Notes: generated by a model not told the origin, from the letters alone. A stretch of 55,938 bases of DNA from Halobacteriales archaeon SW_5_70_135 (GCA_003022865.1 PXSK01000014.1:1-55938); one strand, 5' to 3'. Counted from the stretch's first letter, positions 1-8,245 are shown. Translations and numbers: made by a program.

Positions 1-79
1 GGCCGAGGCCGACGAGGAGGCCGAGGACGACGAGGACGAAGACGACGCCGGCGAGGGACTCGGCGACCTGTTCGGCTGA
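1..79 (+). CDS. rpl12: C-terminal tail of ribosomal stalk protein P1 (L12), 5' end outside window
   Basis: Reading from base 2, 25 codons remain before TGA. They encode an Asp/Glu-rich hinge followed by GEGLGDLFG. This acidic linker plus G-L-G-x-L-F-G ending is the hallmark of archaeal P1/L12, which forms dimers on L10 and recruits translation factors through that tail. The gene runs toward rpl10 (minus strand), so it is convergent with the stalk operon instead of following rpl10 as usual. A decayed rpl12 still sits at the usual place (179-531), so this is probably the working copy. Only the tail is visible; L10 shares a similar ending, so identity is inferred from the tail and the context. 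Confidence 0.7.
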   Translation, partial: AEADEEAEDDEDEDDAGEGLGDLFG

Positions 80-178
80 CGACGCCGCTCTCCTTCCGTT
101 ATTCTCGCTCCACAGCGACGGCTCCGTCCGTCGCTCGAGACTACGGACAGAGACGTCGCCGTGACGCGGAGAGCCGAC

Positions 179-531
179 TCAGTCGCCGCCGAAGGTGCCG
201 CCGGAGTCGCTCTCGGTGTCCGTCTCCTCCGTTCTCTTCCCGGTGGACTCCGGCAGGCCCGAGCCCGCCTCGGACTCGCCGTCCTCGCTCTCGTCCACGT
301 CCCCGTCCTCGATCTCGCCGACCGGAGTCGTCCCCTCTGCTTCTGCCGGCAGCGACGGCTCCGTGTCGTCGACGGTCCGGTCGAGGTCGACGCCCTCCAG
401 TGCGGCGATCGGCGCCTTCACGCGACTCTCCGGAGACGTCCGCGCCGGCGGCCTCCGGCACTGCCTTCGTGTTGCTCTCGTTATCTCCCGGTCGAGCTCG
501 TGAGGATCGCCGCCGCGTACGCGTACTTCGT
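179..531 (-). pseudogene. rpl12: Decayed rpl12 (P1/L12) directly behind rpl10
   Basis: Three reading frames in series match the start of archaeal L12. From 531 downward the first frame gives TKYAYAAAIL, where L12 normally starts MEYVYAALIL; the start ATG has become ACG. The next frame gives DNESNTKAVPEAAGADV, like the L12 segment around AVLEAAGVDVE. The third gives VKAPIAALEGVDLDRTVDD, like VKALVAALEDVDIEEA, then an acidic tail ending GGTFGGD. There is an in-frame stop after the first block and two frameshifts (near 484 and 424). The position, 53 bases after the rpl10 stop on the same strand, is where rpl12 belongs in the stalk operon. It cannot make a stalk protein. Confidence 0.8.
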
Positions 532-583
532 GGCCACCCGTAGCCTGGAACGGCCGGACGACAGCGTCGGTGTCGACCTGCCG

Positions 584-1645
584 TCACCCGAACAGGTCGT
601 TCATGCCCGCGGCCGCGTCGTCGTCGTCGTCATCGTCCTCTTCGTCGTCGTCCGTCCCGGCCTCCGCGTCCTCGCTCTCCGCCTCGGACTCGTCGTCCTC
701 CGTCTCCTCGTCGGGGTCCGTCTCCGTCGCCGACTCCTCGACGGGCGCCGCTCCCGCGAGCTCTTCCGGGAGGGCGTCGTCGTCGAGGTGGGCGGCCAGC
801 GCCCGGAGGTCGGCGTCGGCCTCCCGCAGCAGGTCCTCGATCAGACCGGGGTCGGCCACGCCGGCGGCGACCCCGACCGAGCGGGCCTCGCCGGCCGCCT
901 TCGACAGTAGTGACGGGAGCACGCTCGGCTCCGGCACCGCGGCGTTGACCGCCAGGTTGCGCCCGCGCGAGGCGGCCGCCCGAACGTCCCGGCGGTAGGC
1001 GTCGTAGTCGACGTCCAGCTCGTCCGGCGAGAACAGCACGCCGTCGCTGACGACTGCACGGAGGTCGAGTCCGACCTCCTTCGGCTCCATGCCCAGCGCC
1101 GAGAGCACGTTCGCCAGCCCCTCGGAGACCTCGCCGCCCTCCTCGAGGGCGACGGTCTCGTCGGTGACGGTGACGGCGCCGTCCTGGAAGCGGGAGTCGA
1201 CGCCGACCTGCTTCAGGTCGCCGATGAACTGGCCGTCGGCGACGCCGGTGTCGCCTTCGGGGATGACGACGTCGTCGGGCGCGACCTCGCCCGCGTCGAT
1301 CGGCGCCGGCGTCTTCGAGTCCTCCAGCTCGCGGTAGAGTCCGAACGGGTTGTCGTTCGTGCCGACGAGCCCGACCTGGCCGGTGACGTGCTCGGTGAGG
1401 TCGGCCAGTCCGACCTCGTCGAGCGCGCGCCGCAACAGCGTGTTGCGCGAGACGCGAAGCTCGGCACTGCCGTACAGCTCGCGGCGCATGTCCTGTAGCT
1501 GCCGGGAGGGAATGCCGGCGACCGAGACGACGCCGACGCTGTCGTACGCCGACAGCGTCTCGACGAGAGCGTCGACCTCCTCGCGCTTCCACTCCGGTAC
1601 GGTCTCGGTGCGTCGACGTTCGGCCTGTGTCTGTGTCTCGGACAT
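584..1645 (-). CDS. rpl10: Ribosomal protein L10 (P0), stalk base
   Basis: A 353-residue protein that anchors the stalk to 23S rRNA and carries P1 dimers. The N-terminal rRNA-binding domain (about 1-110) contains the family pattern [11 protein letters not shown]. An archaeal insertion domain and helical P1-binding spine follow (about 200-290), then an Asp/Glu-rich linker ending GMNDLFG, a variant of the shared stalk tail. The length fits haloarchaeal L10. Its ATG is one base after the L1 stop (1647), so it is translated from the L1 message. The gene after it, rpl12, is decayed. Confidence 0.95.
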   Translation of the reverse strand: MSETQTQAERRRTETVPEWKREEVDALVETLSAYDSVGVVSVAGIPSRQLQDMRRELYGSAELRVSRNTLLRRALDEVGLADLTEHVTGQVGLVGTNDNPFGLYRELEDSKTPAPIDAGEVAPDDVVIPEGDTGVADGQFIGDLKQVGVDSRFQDGAVTVTDETVALEEGGEVSEGLANVLSALGMEPKEVGLDLRAVVSDGVLFSPDELDVDYDAYRRDVRAAASRGRNLAVNAAVPEPSVLPSLLSKAAGEARSVGVAAGVADPGLIEDLLREADADLRALAAHLDDDALPEELAGAAPVEESATETDPDEETEDDESEAESEDAEAGTDDDEEDDDDDDDAAAGMNDLFG

Positions 1646-1646
1646 T

Positions 1647-2285
1647 TCAGGCGACCTCCACGGCCGGGCCCATGGTCGTCTTGACGTAGACCGTGTCGAC
1701 GTTCATCGGGCCCTTCTCCAGGTCGGCGTGCAGCCGCCTGACGATGACGTCGATGTTGTCCGCGATCTCGTCGGCGCTCATCTCCTCCGACCCGACGAGC
1801 GCGTGGAACGTGCGTCGGTCGCCGCTGCGCATCTGGACGGAGTCGCGCAGGCGAGTGACCTCCTCGACGACGTCGTCGTCCGGCGCCAGCGGGGTCGGCA
1901 TTTTCCCGCGCGGCCCTAGGACCGTGCCGAGATACCGGCCGATGTCCTGCATGAACTCCTGCTCGGCGACGAAGAAGTCGGTCTCCGCGGCGATGTCCTT
2001 CGCCTCGTCCTCGTCGTCGGCCAGGTCCTCGAGTTCGTCGGGACCGTACACCTCGTCGGCCGCGTCCTCGGCGCGGACGGCGGTCTCGCCGTCCGCGAAG
2101 ACGACGACCTGGGTGTCCTGGCCCGTCCCCTCGGGGAGGACGATACTCTGGTCGATGCGGTTCGACGGGTCGTTGAGGTCCAGGTCGCGCAGGTTGATCG
2201 CCAGGTCGACCGACTCGGTGAAGTTCCGTTCCGGTCGGTCCTCCAGGGCACGCTGGACCGCTGTCTCGATGTCCTCGTCTGCCAT
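1647..2285 (-). CDS. rpl1: Ribosomal protein L1
   Basis: 212 residues, the normal archaeal size. L1 binds helices 76-78 of 23S rRNA at the E-site stalk and in many prokaryotes represses its own mRNA. Recognisable segments are [18 protein letters not shown] near the N-terminus, the central [11 protein letters not shown] loop (about 145), and the C-terminal half with [15 protein letters not shown]. The ATG follows a good Shine-Dalgarno (GGAGGT), unlike the leaderless genes around it. The separate leader and promoter (2286-2356) suggest L1-L10 is transcribed apart from L11. Confidence 0.95.
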   Translation of the reverse strand: MADEDIETAVQRALEDRPERNFTESVDLAINLRDLDLNDPSNRIDQSIVLPEGTGQDTQVVVFADGETAVRAEDAADEVYGPDELEDLADDEDEAKDIAAETDFFVAEQEFMQDIGRYLGTVLGPRGKMPTPLAPDDDVVEEVTRLRDSVQMRSGDRRTFHALVGSEEMSADEIADNIDVIVRRLHADLEKGPMNVDTVYVKTTMGPAVEVA

Positions 2286-2356
2286 TGTTACCTCCGTAGT
2301 GCGCTCGCGCTCCTACGGGCTGTCGATCGAAGTTGATTCGGGCCGAGACTTAATAC
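2286..2356 (-). promoter_or_regulatory. L1 promoter and leader with an RBS-occluding hairpin
   Basis: On the minus strand a TATA-like TATTAAG lies at about 2349-2355. It predicts a transcript start about 25 bases later and so a leader of some 40 bases. The leader can form CCGTAG/CTACGG (2313-2318 with 2294-2299) around a 13-base loop. The 3' arm of that hairpin runs straight into the Shine-Dalgarno GGAGG, so folding would hide the ribosome site. This fits L1 feedback control, known in archaea, but I see no clear copy of the rRNA L1-binding motif, so the regulator is inferred. Confidence 0.5.
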
Positions 2357-2414
2357 CGTCGGACTCACCCGGCGTCCCCGTGGACCTCGGTCACGCTCGC
2401 TCCGCTCGTTCCGC

Positions 2415-2642
2415 TGGCCTTCGCCGAGTCGGCGTCGGCTACGCTTTCGCTCCGTCCGCGAACACAGCGCGACCCTCAGCCGTTCGGGTCGCTGGCCTTC
2501 GCGGACTACGCCTCCGCTCCGTCCGCGAAACAGCGAAAACGCTCGCGTGGCTCGCGTTCTCTGGCCTTCGCGGACTACGCCTCCGCTCCGTCCGCGAAAC
2601 GGCGAAAACGCTCGCGTGGCTCGCGTTCTCCGGCGTTCGCCG
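2415..2642. repeat. Tandem 69-bp repeat in the L11-L1 spacer
   Basis: Two adjacent copies of a 69-bp unit (2492-2560 and 2561-2629) differ at about one base. Each begins CTGGCCTTCGCGGACTACGC and contains the inverted pair TTCGCGGAC/GTCCGCGAA, so each can form a hairpin. A diverged relative lies before them (from 2415) and a truncated one runs from 2630 into the 3' end of rpl11. The 369-base spacer otherwise holds only the L1 leader; I see no gene in it. Confidence 0.85.
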
Positions 2643-2654
2643 AGTCGGCGTCGG

Positions 2655-3143
2655 CTACGCCTCCGCCTCCTCGACGAACACGTCGTCGTACTCGCCGTCG
2701 TCGATGCGGCGCTTGAACTCGCGGGGGTTGTTGCCCTCGATCGTCACGCCGAGTGAGGTACAGGTGCCGACGACCTCCTTCGCGGCGTTCTTCAGGTCGT
2801 ACGCGAGCAGGTCGGGCCGTTTCTGCTCGGCGATCTGTCGCACCTGGTCGACCGAGAGGTCGGCGACGAACGCCTCCTGTGGCTCGCCGGAGCCTGTCTC
2901 GAAGCCCGCCTCGTCCTTGACGAGCGAGGCCGTCGGCGGCACGCCGACGTCGACGGTGAAGGAGCCGTCGTCGTCGTACTCGACGGTGACGGGCACCTCC
3001 GTGCCGTCGAACGCCGCCGTCCGGTCGTTGATCTCCTGGACGACCGACTGCACGTCCACCGGCGTCGGCCCCAGCTCGGGACCGAGCGGCGGCCCGGGGT
3101 CCGCCTGCCCGCCCGGGACGAGCACCTCGATGGTTCCAGCCAT
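2655..3143 (-). CDS. rpl11: Ribosomal protein L11
   Basis: 162 residues from ATG at 3143, starting MAGTIEVLVPGGQADPGPP. L11 binds the GTPase-associated centre of 23S rRNA next to the L10 stalk. The proline-rich N-terminal domain (PPLGPELGPTPVDV, about 17-30) and the C-terminal rRNA-binding domain (LAYDLKNAAKEVVGTCTSLG) are both present. Extending the frame upstream only adds a basic, implausible leader. The last codons (VEEAEA) overlap the truncated copy of the spacer repeat, so the repeat has spread up to the coding end. Confidence 0.95.
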   Translation of the reverse strand: MAGTIEVLVPGGQADPGPPLGPELGPTPVDVQSVVQEINDRTAAFDGTEVPVTVEYDDDGSFTVDVGVPPTASLVKDEAGFETGSGEPQEAFVADLSVDQVRQIAEQKRPDLLAYDLKNAAKEVVGTCTSLGVTIEGNNPREFKRRIDDGEYDDVFVEEAEA

Positions 3144-3165
3144 ACCCGAACGAGGTCGGGGCCGA

Positions 3166-3177
3166 GAGTTAAGAATT
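3166..3177 (-). promoter_or_regulatory. TATA-like box of rpl11
   Basis: The minus strand reads ATTCTTAACTC about 25-30 bases before the rpl11 ATG (3143). That is the spacing expected for a leaderless haloarchaeal transcript. No Shine-Dalgarno precedes the start. Confidence 0.5.
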
Positions 3178-3217
3178 GTCTTCTGTGCCCACCGCTGGCG
3201 CGACCACGGCGGCCCGG

Positions 3218-3436
3218 TCAGGCGTCGTCGGCGAGTCGCAGCGGCGCGAACGAGCCGTTGATGTCCCACTCGTGCACGCAGAACACCTCGCCGACCGCCC
3301 GCACCCGCCAGCCGCCGTCGGCCCAGGTCTCGCGGCGCCCGCAGCGCTCGCAGCTCCGCTCCGCCGGTCGCCGTAGCTCGGTCCCCGTCACGACCGCGGG
3401 TAGAGTCTCGACCGTCCTCAACCCTCCGGCACTCAC
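3218..3436 (-). CDS. HEWD family small protein
   Basis: 72 residues. The pair CERCGRRE (about 29-36) looks like half of a zinc-binding site, with another Cys in VFCVHEWDINGSF. The C-terminal CVHEWDINGSFAPL carries the His-Glu-Trp-Asp signature that names the haloarchaeal HEWD family, whose role is unknown. The gene stands alone, divergent from the TPP enzyme at 3544 and behind rpl11. Confidence 0.8.
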   Translation of the reverse strand: MSAGGLRTVETLPAVVTGTELRRPAERSCERCGRRETWADGGWRVRAVGEVFCVHEWDINGSFAPLRLADDA

Positions 3437-3472
3437 CGACAGATACGAGTCCCGGCCCGCCGAGCGGCGTCC

Positions 3473-3547
3473 ATGGACAGCGTCGCAGCGACCTCGCTCA
3501 CGGTCGCGACGGACGAGCCGACGGACCGACCCGGGAGGCGACCGTGA
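3473..3547 (+). CDS. Possible 24-codon leader ORF overlapping the TPP enzyme start
   Basis: An ATG at 3473 opens a 24-residue frame beginning MDSVAATSLTVATDEP. Its TGA stop overlaps the GTG start of the next gene (GTGA, 3544-3547), the usual sign of translational coupling. Acetolactate synthase operons in bacteria can have leader peptides, but this peptide shows no run of branched-chain codons. Such short ORFs are also common by chance in GC-rich DNA, so confidence is low. Confidence 0.25.
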   Translation: MDSVAATSLTVATDEPTDRPGRRP

Positions 3548-5280
3548 ACGCCGCCGAGCGCGTCGTCGAGACGCTCTCGGCGCTCGACACGGCGTTCGTC
3601 TTCGGCTACCCCGGCGGTCGCGTCATCGAGGTGTTCGAGGCCGTCGCCGAGCGCGACGGTCCGGACACGCCCCGGATCGTCAGGCCGCGGGACGAGCGCG
3701 AGGCCAGCGTGATGGCCGAGGCGGTCGGCCGGATCTCCGGCGACCCGGCGGTGCTCGCCGGCCAGGGGCCGTGGATCGGCTCGCTCGGCGCGATCGGACA
3801 GATGGAGGCCCGCCTGGGGTCGACGCCGATGCTCGTGATCACGGAGGCCAGCGAGCGCGGCGACTACTCCACCGTGGCGCCGTACCAGCAGTCCCGCGGC
3901 GACTACGGCGGGCTCTCGCTGCCGAAGCTGCTCGACGGGGTGACGAAGGAACACTGGTTCCCGCGGACCGCCCCCGAGACAGTGCGCTCCGTGCAGTTGG
4001 CGTACAAGCACGCCACCGCCGGCCGTGCCGGCCCGTGTGCGGTGATCCTCGACGGCAACGCCGTCACCGCGGAGGTACCGGAGGACCCGCTGCCGCCGCT
4101 GTGGGCCGACCGCCCCCAGACGCGCACCTGGGACGCCCGCCCCACCGCGGCCGACACCGCCGCCGCCGCCGACCTGCTGTCGGCGGCCGACCGACCCGTG
4201 ATCCTCGCCGGCAACGGCGTCCACGCCGCCCGCGCCCACGAGGAACTGGAGCGAGCCGCCGCGGCGCTCGACGCCGTCGTCGTCACCTCCTACCTCGGCA
4301 AGTCGACGATAGCGGAGACCCACGACCGCGCCGCCGGCGTCGTCGGCGCCTTCGGTCACGAGGGCGCCAACCGCGTCGTGAGCGAGGCCGACGCCCTGCT
4401 GGTGGCGGGCTGTCGGCTCAACCCGATGGACACGAACTGGGGTGCGCCGGAGTTCGTCCGGCCCGAGGAGCAGGCGATCGTCCACGCCGACGTGGACACG
4501 CGCAACGCCGGCTGGGTGTACCCCGCCGACGTGGGACTGATCGGCGACGCCGCCGAGTCGCTCGCGGCCGTCGCCGAGCACGTCGCCGCCGACGCCGACT
4601 GGACCGGCGTCGAGGACCGCCACGGCCGGACACACGCCGACGCCCGCGAGCGGGCGGCCGCCGCCCGCGAGGAGTTCGCGGCGCCGATCCCCGACGCGGC
4701 CGACGCGGGGCCACCGGTCGACCCGCGGCGCGTGCCCGAGGCCGTCGAGACCGTCGTCGACGCGGAGACAGTCGTCACCGCCGACTCCGGCAACAACCGC
4801 TTCTGGCTGTTGCACTACCTGCAGACGCCCGCCACACGGACGTACTTCGGGAGCGGCGGCGTCGGCGGGATGGGCTGGGCGCCGCCGGCGGCCGTGGGCG
4901 CCGCCCTGCTCGGTCACGACGCCGTCTGCGTGGCGGGCGACGGCGGCTTCGCGATGACGATGACCGCCGTCGAGACCGCCGTCCAGCAGGGCGTGGCGCC
5001 GGCGTTCGTCGTGATGAACGACACCTCGCTGGGAATGGTCCGGCAGATGGGCGGGGTGCCCGGCGTGGAGTTCCACGACACCGACTTCGTCGCCTGCGCG
5101 GAGGCGATGGGCGCCCGCGGCCATCGCGTGACCGACCCCGCGGCGCTACGGGCGGCCGTCGAGGACGCCCACGCCGCCGGCGAGCCCACCGTCGTGGACG
5201 TCCGCGTCGACCGGTCAATCGAGATGAGCGCCGAACTGTCGTCCTCGTTCTACGACTCCGTCGGCGGTCTCCACGAGTAG
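3544..5280 (+). CDS. Thiamine-pyrophosphate enzyme, acetolactate synthase-like
   Basis: 578 residues with the three-domain layout of the acetolactate synthase/POX family. The N-terminal PYR domain contains FVFGYPGGRVIEVFEA and the position of the catalytic Glu (RPRDEREASVMAEA). The middle Rossmann-like domain contains PVILAGNGVHAARA. The C-terminal PP domain has the TPP/Mg motif GDGGFAMTMTAVETA with N in VVMNDTS. It probably decarboxylates a 2-oxoacid and transfers the product. The gene is alone, without the small regulatory subunit or ilvC, so it may not be the biosynthetic enzyme. Start is GTG. Confidence 0.8.
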   Translation: MNAAERVVETLSALDTAFVFGYPGGRVIEVFEAVAERDGPDTPRIVRPRDEREASVMAEAVGRISGDPAVLAGQGPWIGSLGAIGQMEARLGSTPMLVITEASERGDYSTVAPYQQSRGDYGGLSLPKLLDGVTKEHWFPRTAPETVRSVQLAYKHATAGRAGPCAVILDGNAVTAEVPEDPLPPLWADRPQTRTWDARPTAADTAAAADLLSAADRPVILAGNGVHAARAHEELERAAAALDAVVVTSYLGKSTIAETHDRAAGVVGAFGHEGANRVVSEADALLVAGCRLNPMDTNWGAPEFVRPEEQAIVHADVDTRNAGWVYPADVGLIGDAAESLAAVAEHVAADADWTGVEDRHGRTHADARERAAAAREEFAAPIPDAADAGPPVDPRRVPEAVETVVDAETVVTADSGNNRFWLLHYLQTPATRTYFGSGGVGGMGWAPPAAVGAALLGHDAVCVAGDGGFAMTMTAVETAVQQGVAPAFVVMNDTSLGMVRQMGGVPGVEFHDTDFVACAEAMGARGHRVTDPAALRAAVEDAHAAGEPTVVDVRVDRSIEMSAELSSSFYDSVGGLHE

Positions 5281-5299
5281 TCCCCGCGGGGGTCGGAGC

Positions 5300-6265
5300 T
5301 CACTCGGTCCGGTCGCGGTCCGTGCTCCGGAGCATGAGCGGACCGATCGCGAGCGTGCGACCGGCGACGGTGGCGATCCGCAGAACGTACGCGACGAGCA
5401 CGGCGAACGGCGACAGCGTGACGCCGACGGCCGCGCCCACGGGCAGCGCCGTCCCGAGCGCGGACCCCGGCTGGAAGTAAAGTAGCATGCCGATTCCGAC
5501 GGCCAGTGCCGGCACGGCGGCGGCGAGGATCGTCCGCGACAGCGAGACGAGCGCCCGCTGGAAGTACAGCGTCTTCACGTGTTCCCGGGCGACGCCGTAC
5601 AGCTCCAAGGTGTCGACGAGCTCCGACAGCGCCTCGTCCGACGCTTCGGGGAGGTCGACCGCCGCCCGCACTCGGCGCGTCTCGTTGATCCGCCGGGAGT
5701 AATCGAAGTCGAGCGCCGCCAGCGTCACCTCGAAGCTGCCGAACTCCGCTCCGGCGAGTCGGTCGCGAACGGCCATCGTGTCGGCCGTCGTTCGTTCGGC
5801 GAGGTCAGCGACGGGTCCCTCCGCCGGCTCGGCGGCGTCCCGTGCCCGCTCGGCCCGGTCGGCGACCGCGGACAGGATCGCCTGGAGGAACGCCGCCGGG
5901 TCGGCGGGCGCGACGCCGCCGACGAGCGTCTCGACGTCGCGACGGAAGTCGGTCGACGCGTCCATACGCTCGCGCTGGTCGCCGACGGCGCCGAGTTCCT
6001 GGGAGAGCACGAGCTGGTTGAGCGTCACCACGAGCGTGACGACGGTGACGGTGGCCCCCACGAGCGCCTGGAACAGCGCGTTGACGGGGTCGCCGCTACC
6101 GAGGCCGACCGTCACTCCCGTCAGCACTGCCGTGCCGGCGAGGACGGCGAGCAGTCCGCCCGCGACCACTGCTCGCGGCGCCTCGGCGTACAGCCAGAAG
6201 GCGACTCGGTTCACGCCGGCGCGTTCGCCCATCCGCTCGCTCGGCTCGCTCGACTCCCCGGTCAT
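5300..6265 (-). CDS. Integral membrane protein, haloarchaeal, unknown function
   Basis: 321 residues with two hydrophobic hairpins. Residues about 25-95 (AVVAGGLLAVLAGTAVLTG; ALVGATVTVVTLVVTLNQLV) form two helices. Residues about 245-305 (ILAAAVPALAVGIGMLLYF; VGAAVGVTLSPFAVLVAYVL) form two more. Between them lies a charged domain of about 140 residues, predicted to be mostly helical. No catalytic motif is visible. It is convergent with the TPP enzyme and shows no operon partner. Confidence 0.7.
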   Translation of the reverse strand: MTGESSEPSERMGERAGVNRVAFWLYAEAPRAVVAGGLLAVLAGTAVLTGVTVGLGSGDPVNALFQALVGATVTVVTLVVTLNQLVLSQELGAVGDQRERMDASTDFRRDVETLVGGVAPADPAAFLQAILSAVADRAERARDAAEPAEGPVADLAERTTADTMAVRDRLAGAEFGSFEVTLAALDFDYSRRINETRRVRAAVDLPEASDEALSELVDTLELYGVAREHVKTLYFQRALVSLSRTILAAAVPALAVGIGMLLYFQPGSALGTALPVGAAVGVTLSPFAVLVAYVLRIATVAGRTLAIGPLMLRSTDRDRTE

Positions 6266-6541
6266 GTGCCGTGATGCGAGCCGACGGACTTGTCGGCGAC
6301 GGTTTCCTTACCCGAGCCGCCGTCCCGAACTCCCGAGGGACTCCCGGAGGTCGTGAGCGTCCGACGCCGGCTCGGGGCCTCGCCGAGGCGTTCCCGCGGC
6401 GGTGCCGTCGGGCACCCGCGGTCGGCGGCCCGAACGAAACGGACATATTGGAGCCGCTCGTCGGTGCGGACGGACCGTGCACCACAGCCCTCCCGCCCTG
6501 ACTCCTCGCTCTCCGCCTGCCGACCGGAGGTGGACCGCGTG

Positions 6542-6769
6542 ATGGACAAGGACGCCGTCGCGGAGCTGATGGGCAGCGTCGCCTTCGGGCTCATCGCCGG
6601 CTTCGGCGGCCTCTGTCTGGCCGTGGCGCTGTCCTCGCTGTTCGTCGCCGTCGACGCCTCGAACTTCTGGCCGTACGCGCTCGTCGGCTTCGCCGTCGGC
6701 GCGCCCGTCGGCCTCCTCGGCTACCGCCTGCGGGAACGCTTCGTCGAAGGCACCCTCGAAGTGCAGTAG
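6542..6769 (+). CDS. Small two-helix membrane protein
   Basis: 75 residues from ATG at 6542 (MDKDAVAELMGSVAFGLIAG). Two hydrophobic stretches, GSVAFGLIAGFGGLCLAVAL and FWPYALVGFAVGAPVGLLGY, are followed by a short charged tail. No family is recognised. It lies downstream of the divergent promoter region shared with the 5300-6265 gene. Confidence 0.6.
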   Translation: MDKDAVAELMGSVAFGLIAGFGGLCLAVALSSLFVAVDASNFWPYALVGFAVGAPVGLLGYRLRERFVEGTLEVQ

Positions 6770-6931
6770 CCGACCCCGCCGCTCTCTGCTCTCGCCCCGC
6801 GTTCACCTCAGTTCACATCACATCGCCGCTCTCTGCTCTCGCCTCGCCCTCACCCGCCGACAGTTCTCTGCTCCCGCCCAGCGTTCGCCCGCCGACCGTC
6901 GCTCGCGGCCGCCGGACCGGTGACGGCGGGA

Positions 6932-6937
6932 TTTATT
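6932..6937 (+). promoter_or_regulatory. TATA box of the epimerase gene
   Basis: TTTATT stands 25-30 bases before the ATG at 6962, which points to a leaderless transcript. Upstream (6778-6850) the spacer repeats the pyrimidine-rich motif CCGCTCTCTGCTCTCGCC twice with no evident function. Confidence 0.6.
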
Positions 6938-6961
6938 GTCACGCCGGCTGGCTCTGCGAGC

Positions 6962-7933
6962 ATGGCTCGAACGCTCGTCACCGGGGGTACCGGCTTCGTC
7001 GGCTCCTACGTCGCCCGCGAGCTGGTCGCCCACGACCACGAGGTGGTCTGCTACGACCTCTCGACGGACACCGCCACCCTGGAGAAGCTCGGCGTCGCCG
7101 ACGACGTCACGGTGCGACGCGGCGACGTGACCGACCCGGTCGACGTGCTCTCGGCGGTGCGCGAGACCGGCGTCGACCGTGTCGTCCACCTCGCGGCGCT
7201 GCTGACCAACACCGCCCGCGACGACCCCCGCGCGGCGATCGAGGTGAACATCCAGGGGACCGCGAACGTCTTCGAGGCCGCCCGCGCCGAGGACCTGGAG
7301 CGGGTGGCGTGGGCCTCCTCCGCCGCGGTGTACGCCCCGCCGGGGAACTACCCCAGCCGGGACGCCTCCGGCCTGCACGGCCCCGTCACCGAGGACGACC
7401 TCGTCTACCCGGACACGCTGTACGGCGCCACGAAGGAGTACAACGAACACCAGGCCCGCGTCTACGCCGAGGAGTACGACCTCTCGCTCGTGGGGCTGCG
7501 GCCGACGGTCGCCTACGGTCCCTACCGCGAGACCGGCGGGTCGGCCTTCCTCGCGAACATCGTCGAGAAGCCCGCCCTGGGGGAGTCGTTCGCGGTCGAC
7601 TACGGCGACCAGGTGATCGACTGGCAGCACGTCGAGGACATCGCCAGGGCGTTCCGCCGCGCCGTCGAGGTCGACGCCGGCGACCTCTCGCGGGCCGTCT
7701 ACAACGTCGCCGGCGTCTCCGCCTCCGTCCGCGAGGCCGTCGAGACGATGCGCGAGCTGGTGCCCGACGCCGACCTCACCGTCACCGACGAGGGCGAACT
7801 GCCGTGGACACAGCGCCTCGACGACGAGGCCGCCCGCCGCGACATCGGCTACGAGCCACGGTACGACCTGGCGGCGGGCTTTCGCGACTACGCCGACACG
7901 CTCCGCGAGGAACACGGCCTGGAACCGCTCTGA
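6962..7933 (+). CDS. NAD-dependent epimerase/dehydratase (extended SDR)
   Basis: 323 residues. The N-terminal Rossmann motif TGGTGFVGSYVARELV (about 6-21) binds NAD(P). SSAAVYAPPGNYP (about 115-127) supplies the catalytic Ser region, and YGATKEY (about 153) the Tyr-x-x-x-Lys pair. The C-terminal half is the variable substrate domain. Members act on nucleotide sugars or other sugar derivatives; the sequence does not tell which. The start at 6962 is set by the Rossmann strand and the TATA box. It stands alone. Confidence 0.85.
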   Translation: MARTLVTGGTGFVGSYVARELVAHDHEVVCYDLSTDTATLEKLGVADDVTVRRGDVTDPVDVLSAVRETGVDRVVHLAALLTNTARDDPRAAIEVNIQGTANVFEAARAEDLERVAWASSAAVYAPPGNYPSRDASGLHGPVTEDDLVYPDTLYGATKEYNEHQARVYAEEYDLSLVGLRPTVAYGPYRETGGSAFLANIVEKPALGESFAVDYGDQVIDWQHVEDIARAFRRAVEVDAGDLSRAVYNVAGVSASVREAVETMRELVPDADLTVTDEGELPWTQRLDDEAARRDIGYEPRYDLAAGFRDYADTLREEHGLEPL

Positions 7934-7945
7934 GTCGGCTCCACT

Positions 7946-8235
7946 CCTCCCCGCGAACTCCCCGACTCCGACGGCCTCGACTCCGACGACTCTGACTCCG
8001 ACAACCTCGGCTCCGACGACCCTGACTCCGACGGTCCCGATCCCGACGGTCCCGACCTGCCGCGCGCGGCCCGCGGTTTGCGCGCGCAACCCATGGCTTT
8101 CGTGTGCAATCCACTGGATTTCCGCGTGAAACCCCCGGTTCGCGCGCGAAGAGCTCCAGTTTGCCGGTTCGGACACGCGAACCGCCGATCGGTCGCCGGT
8201 TCCGCGCGCAACGAGCGGATTTGCGCGCGAAAACG
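7946..8235. repeat. Two blocks of degenerate short tandem repeats
   Basis: The 312-base gap before 8246 holds no convincing gene. The first block (about 7960-8060) repeats ACTCCGACG-like units about every 12 bases. The second (about 8070-8160) repeats a 21-base unit of the form GGTTTGCGCGCGCAACCCAT four to five times, then a looser form to 8235. In the minus strand the 21-base period is in phase with codons, giving a basic seven-residue repeat. It continues without a stop toward the next gene's end, but no start or Shine-Dalgarno supports translation. Confidence 0.6.
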
Positions 8236-8245
8236 AACTCCGGAC

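Noticed and set aside
1-79. Tail of a second L10 rather than P1
   Set aside because: L10 shares the stalk tail, but the GEGLGDLFG form with a short acidic lead fits P1 better, and a functional P1 is needed because the operon copy is dead. Only extension to the left can settle it.
3433-5124. Minus-strand 563-codon frame opposite the TPP enzyme
   Set aside because: It mirrors the codon bias of the TPP gene and has no motif or start signal. Same explanation as other antisense frames.
7946-8235. CRISPR-like array
   Set aside because: Units are degenerate, 12 or 21 bases long, and contiguous. There are no constant repeats with unique spacers of equal length, and no cas genes.
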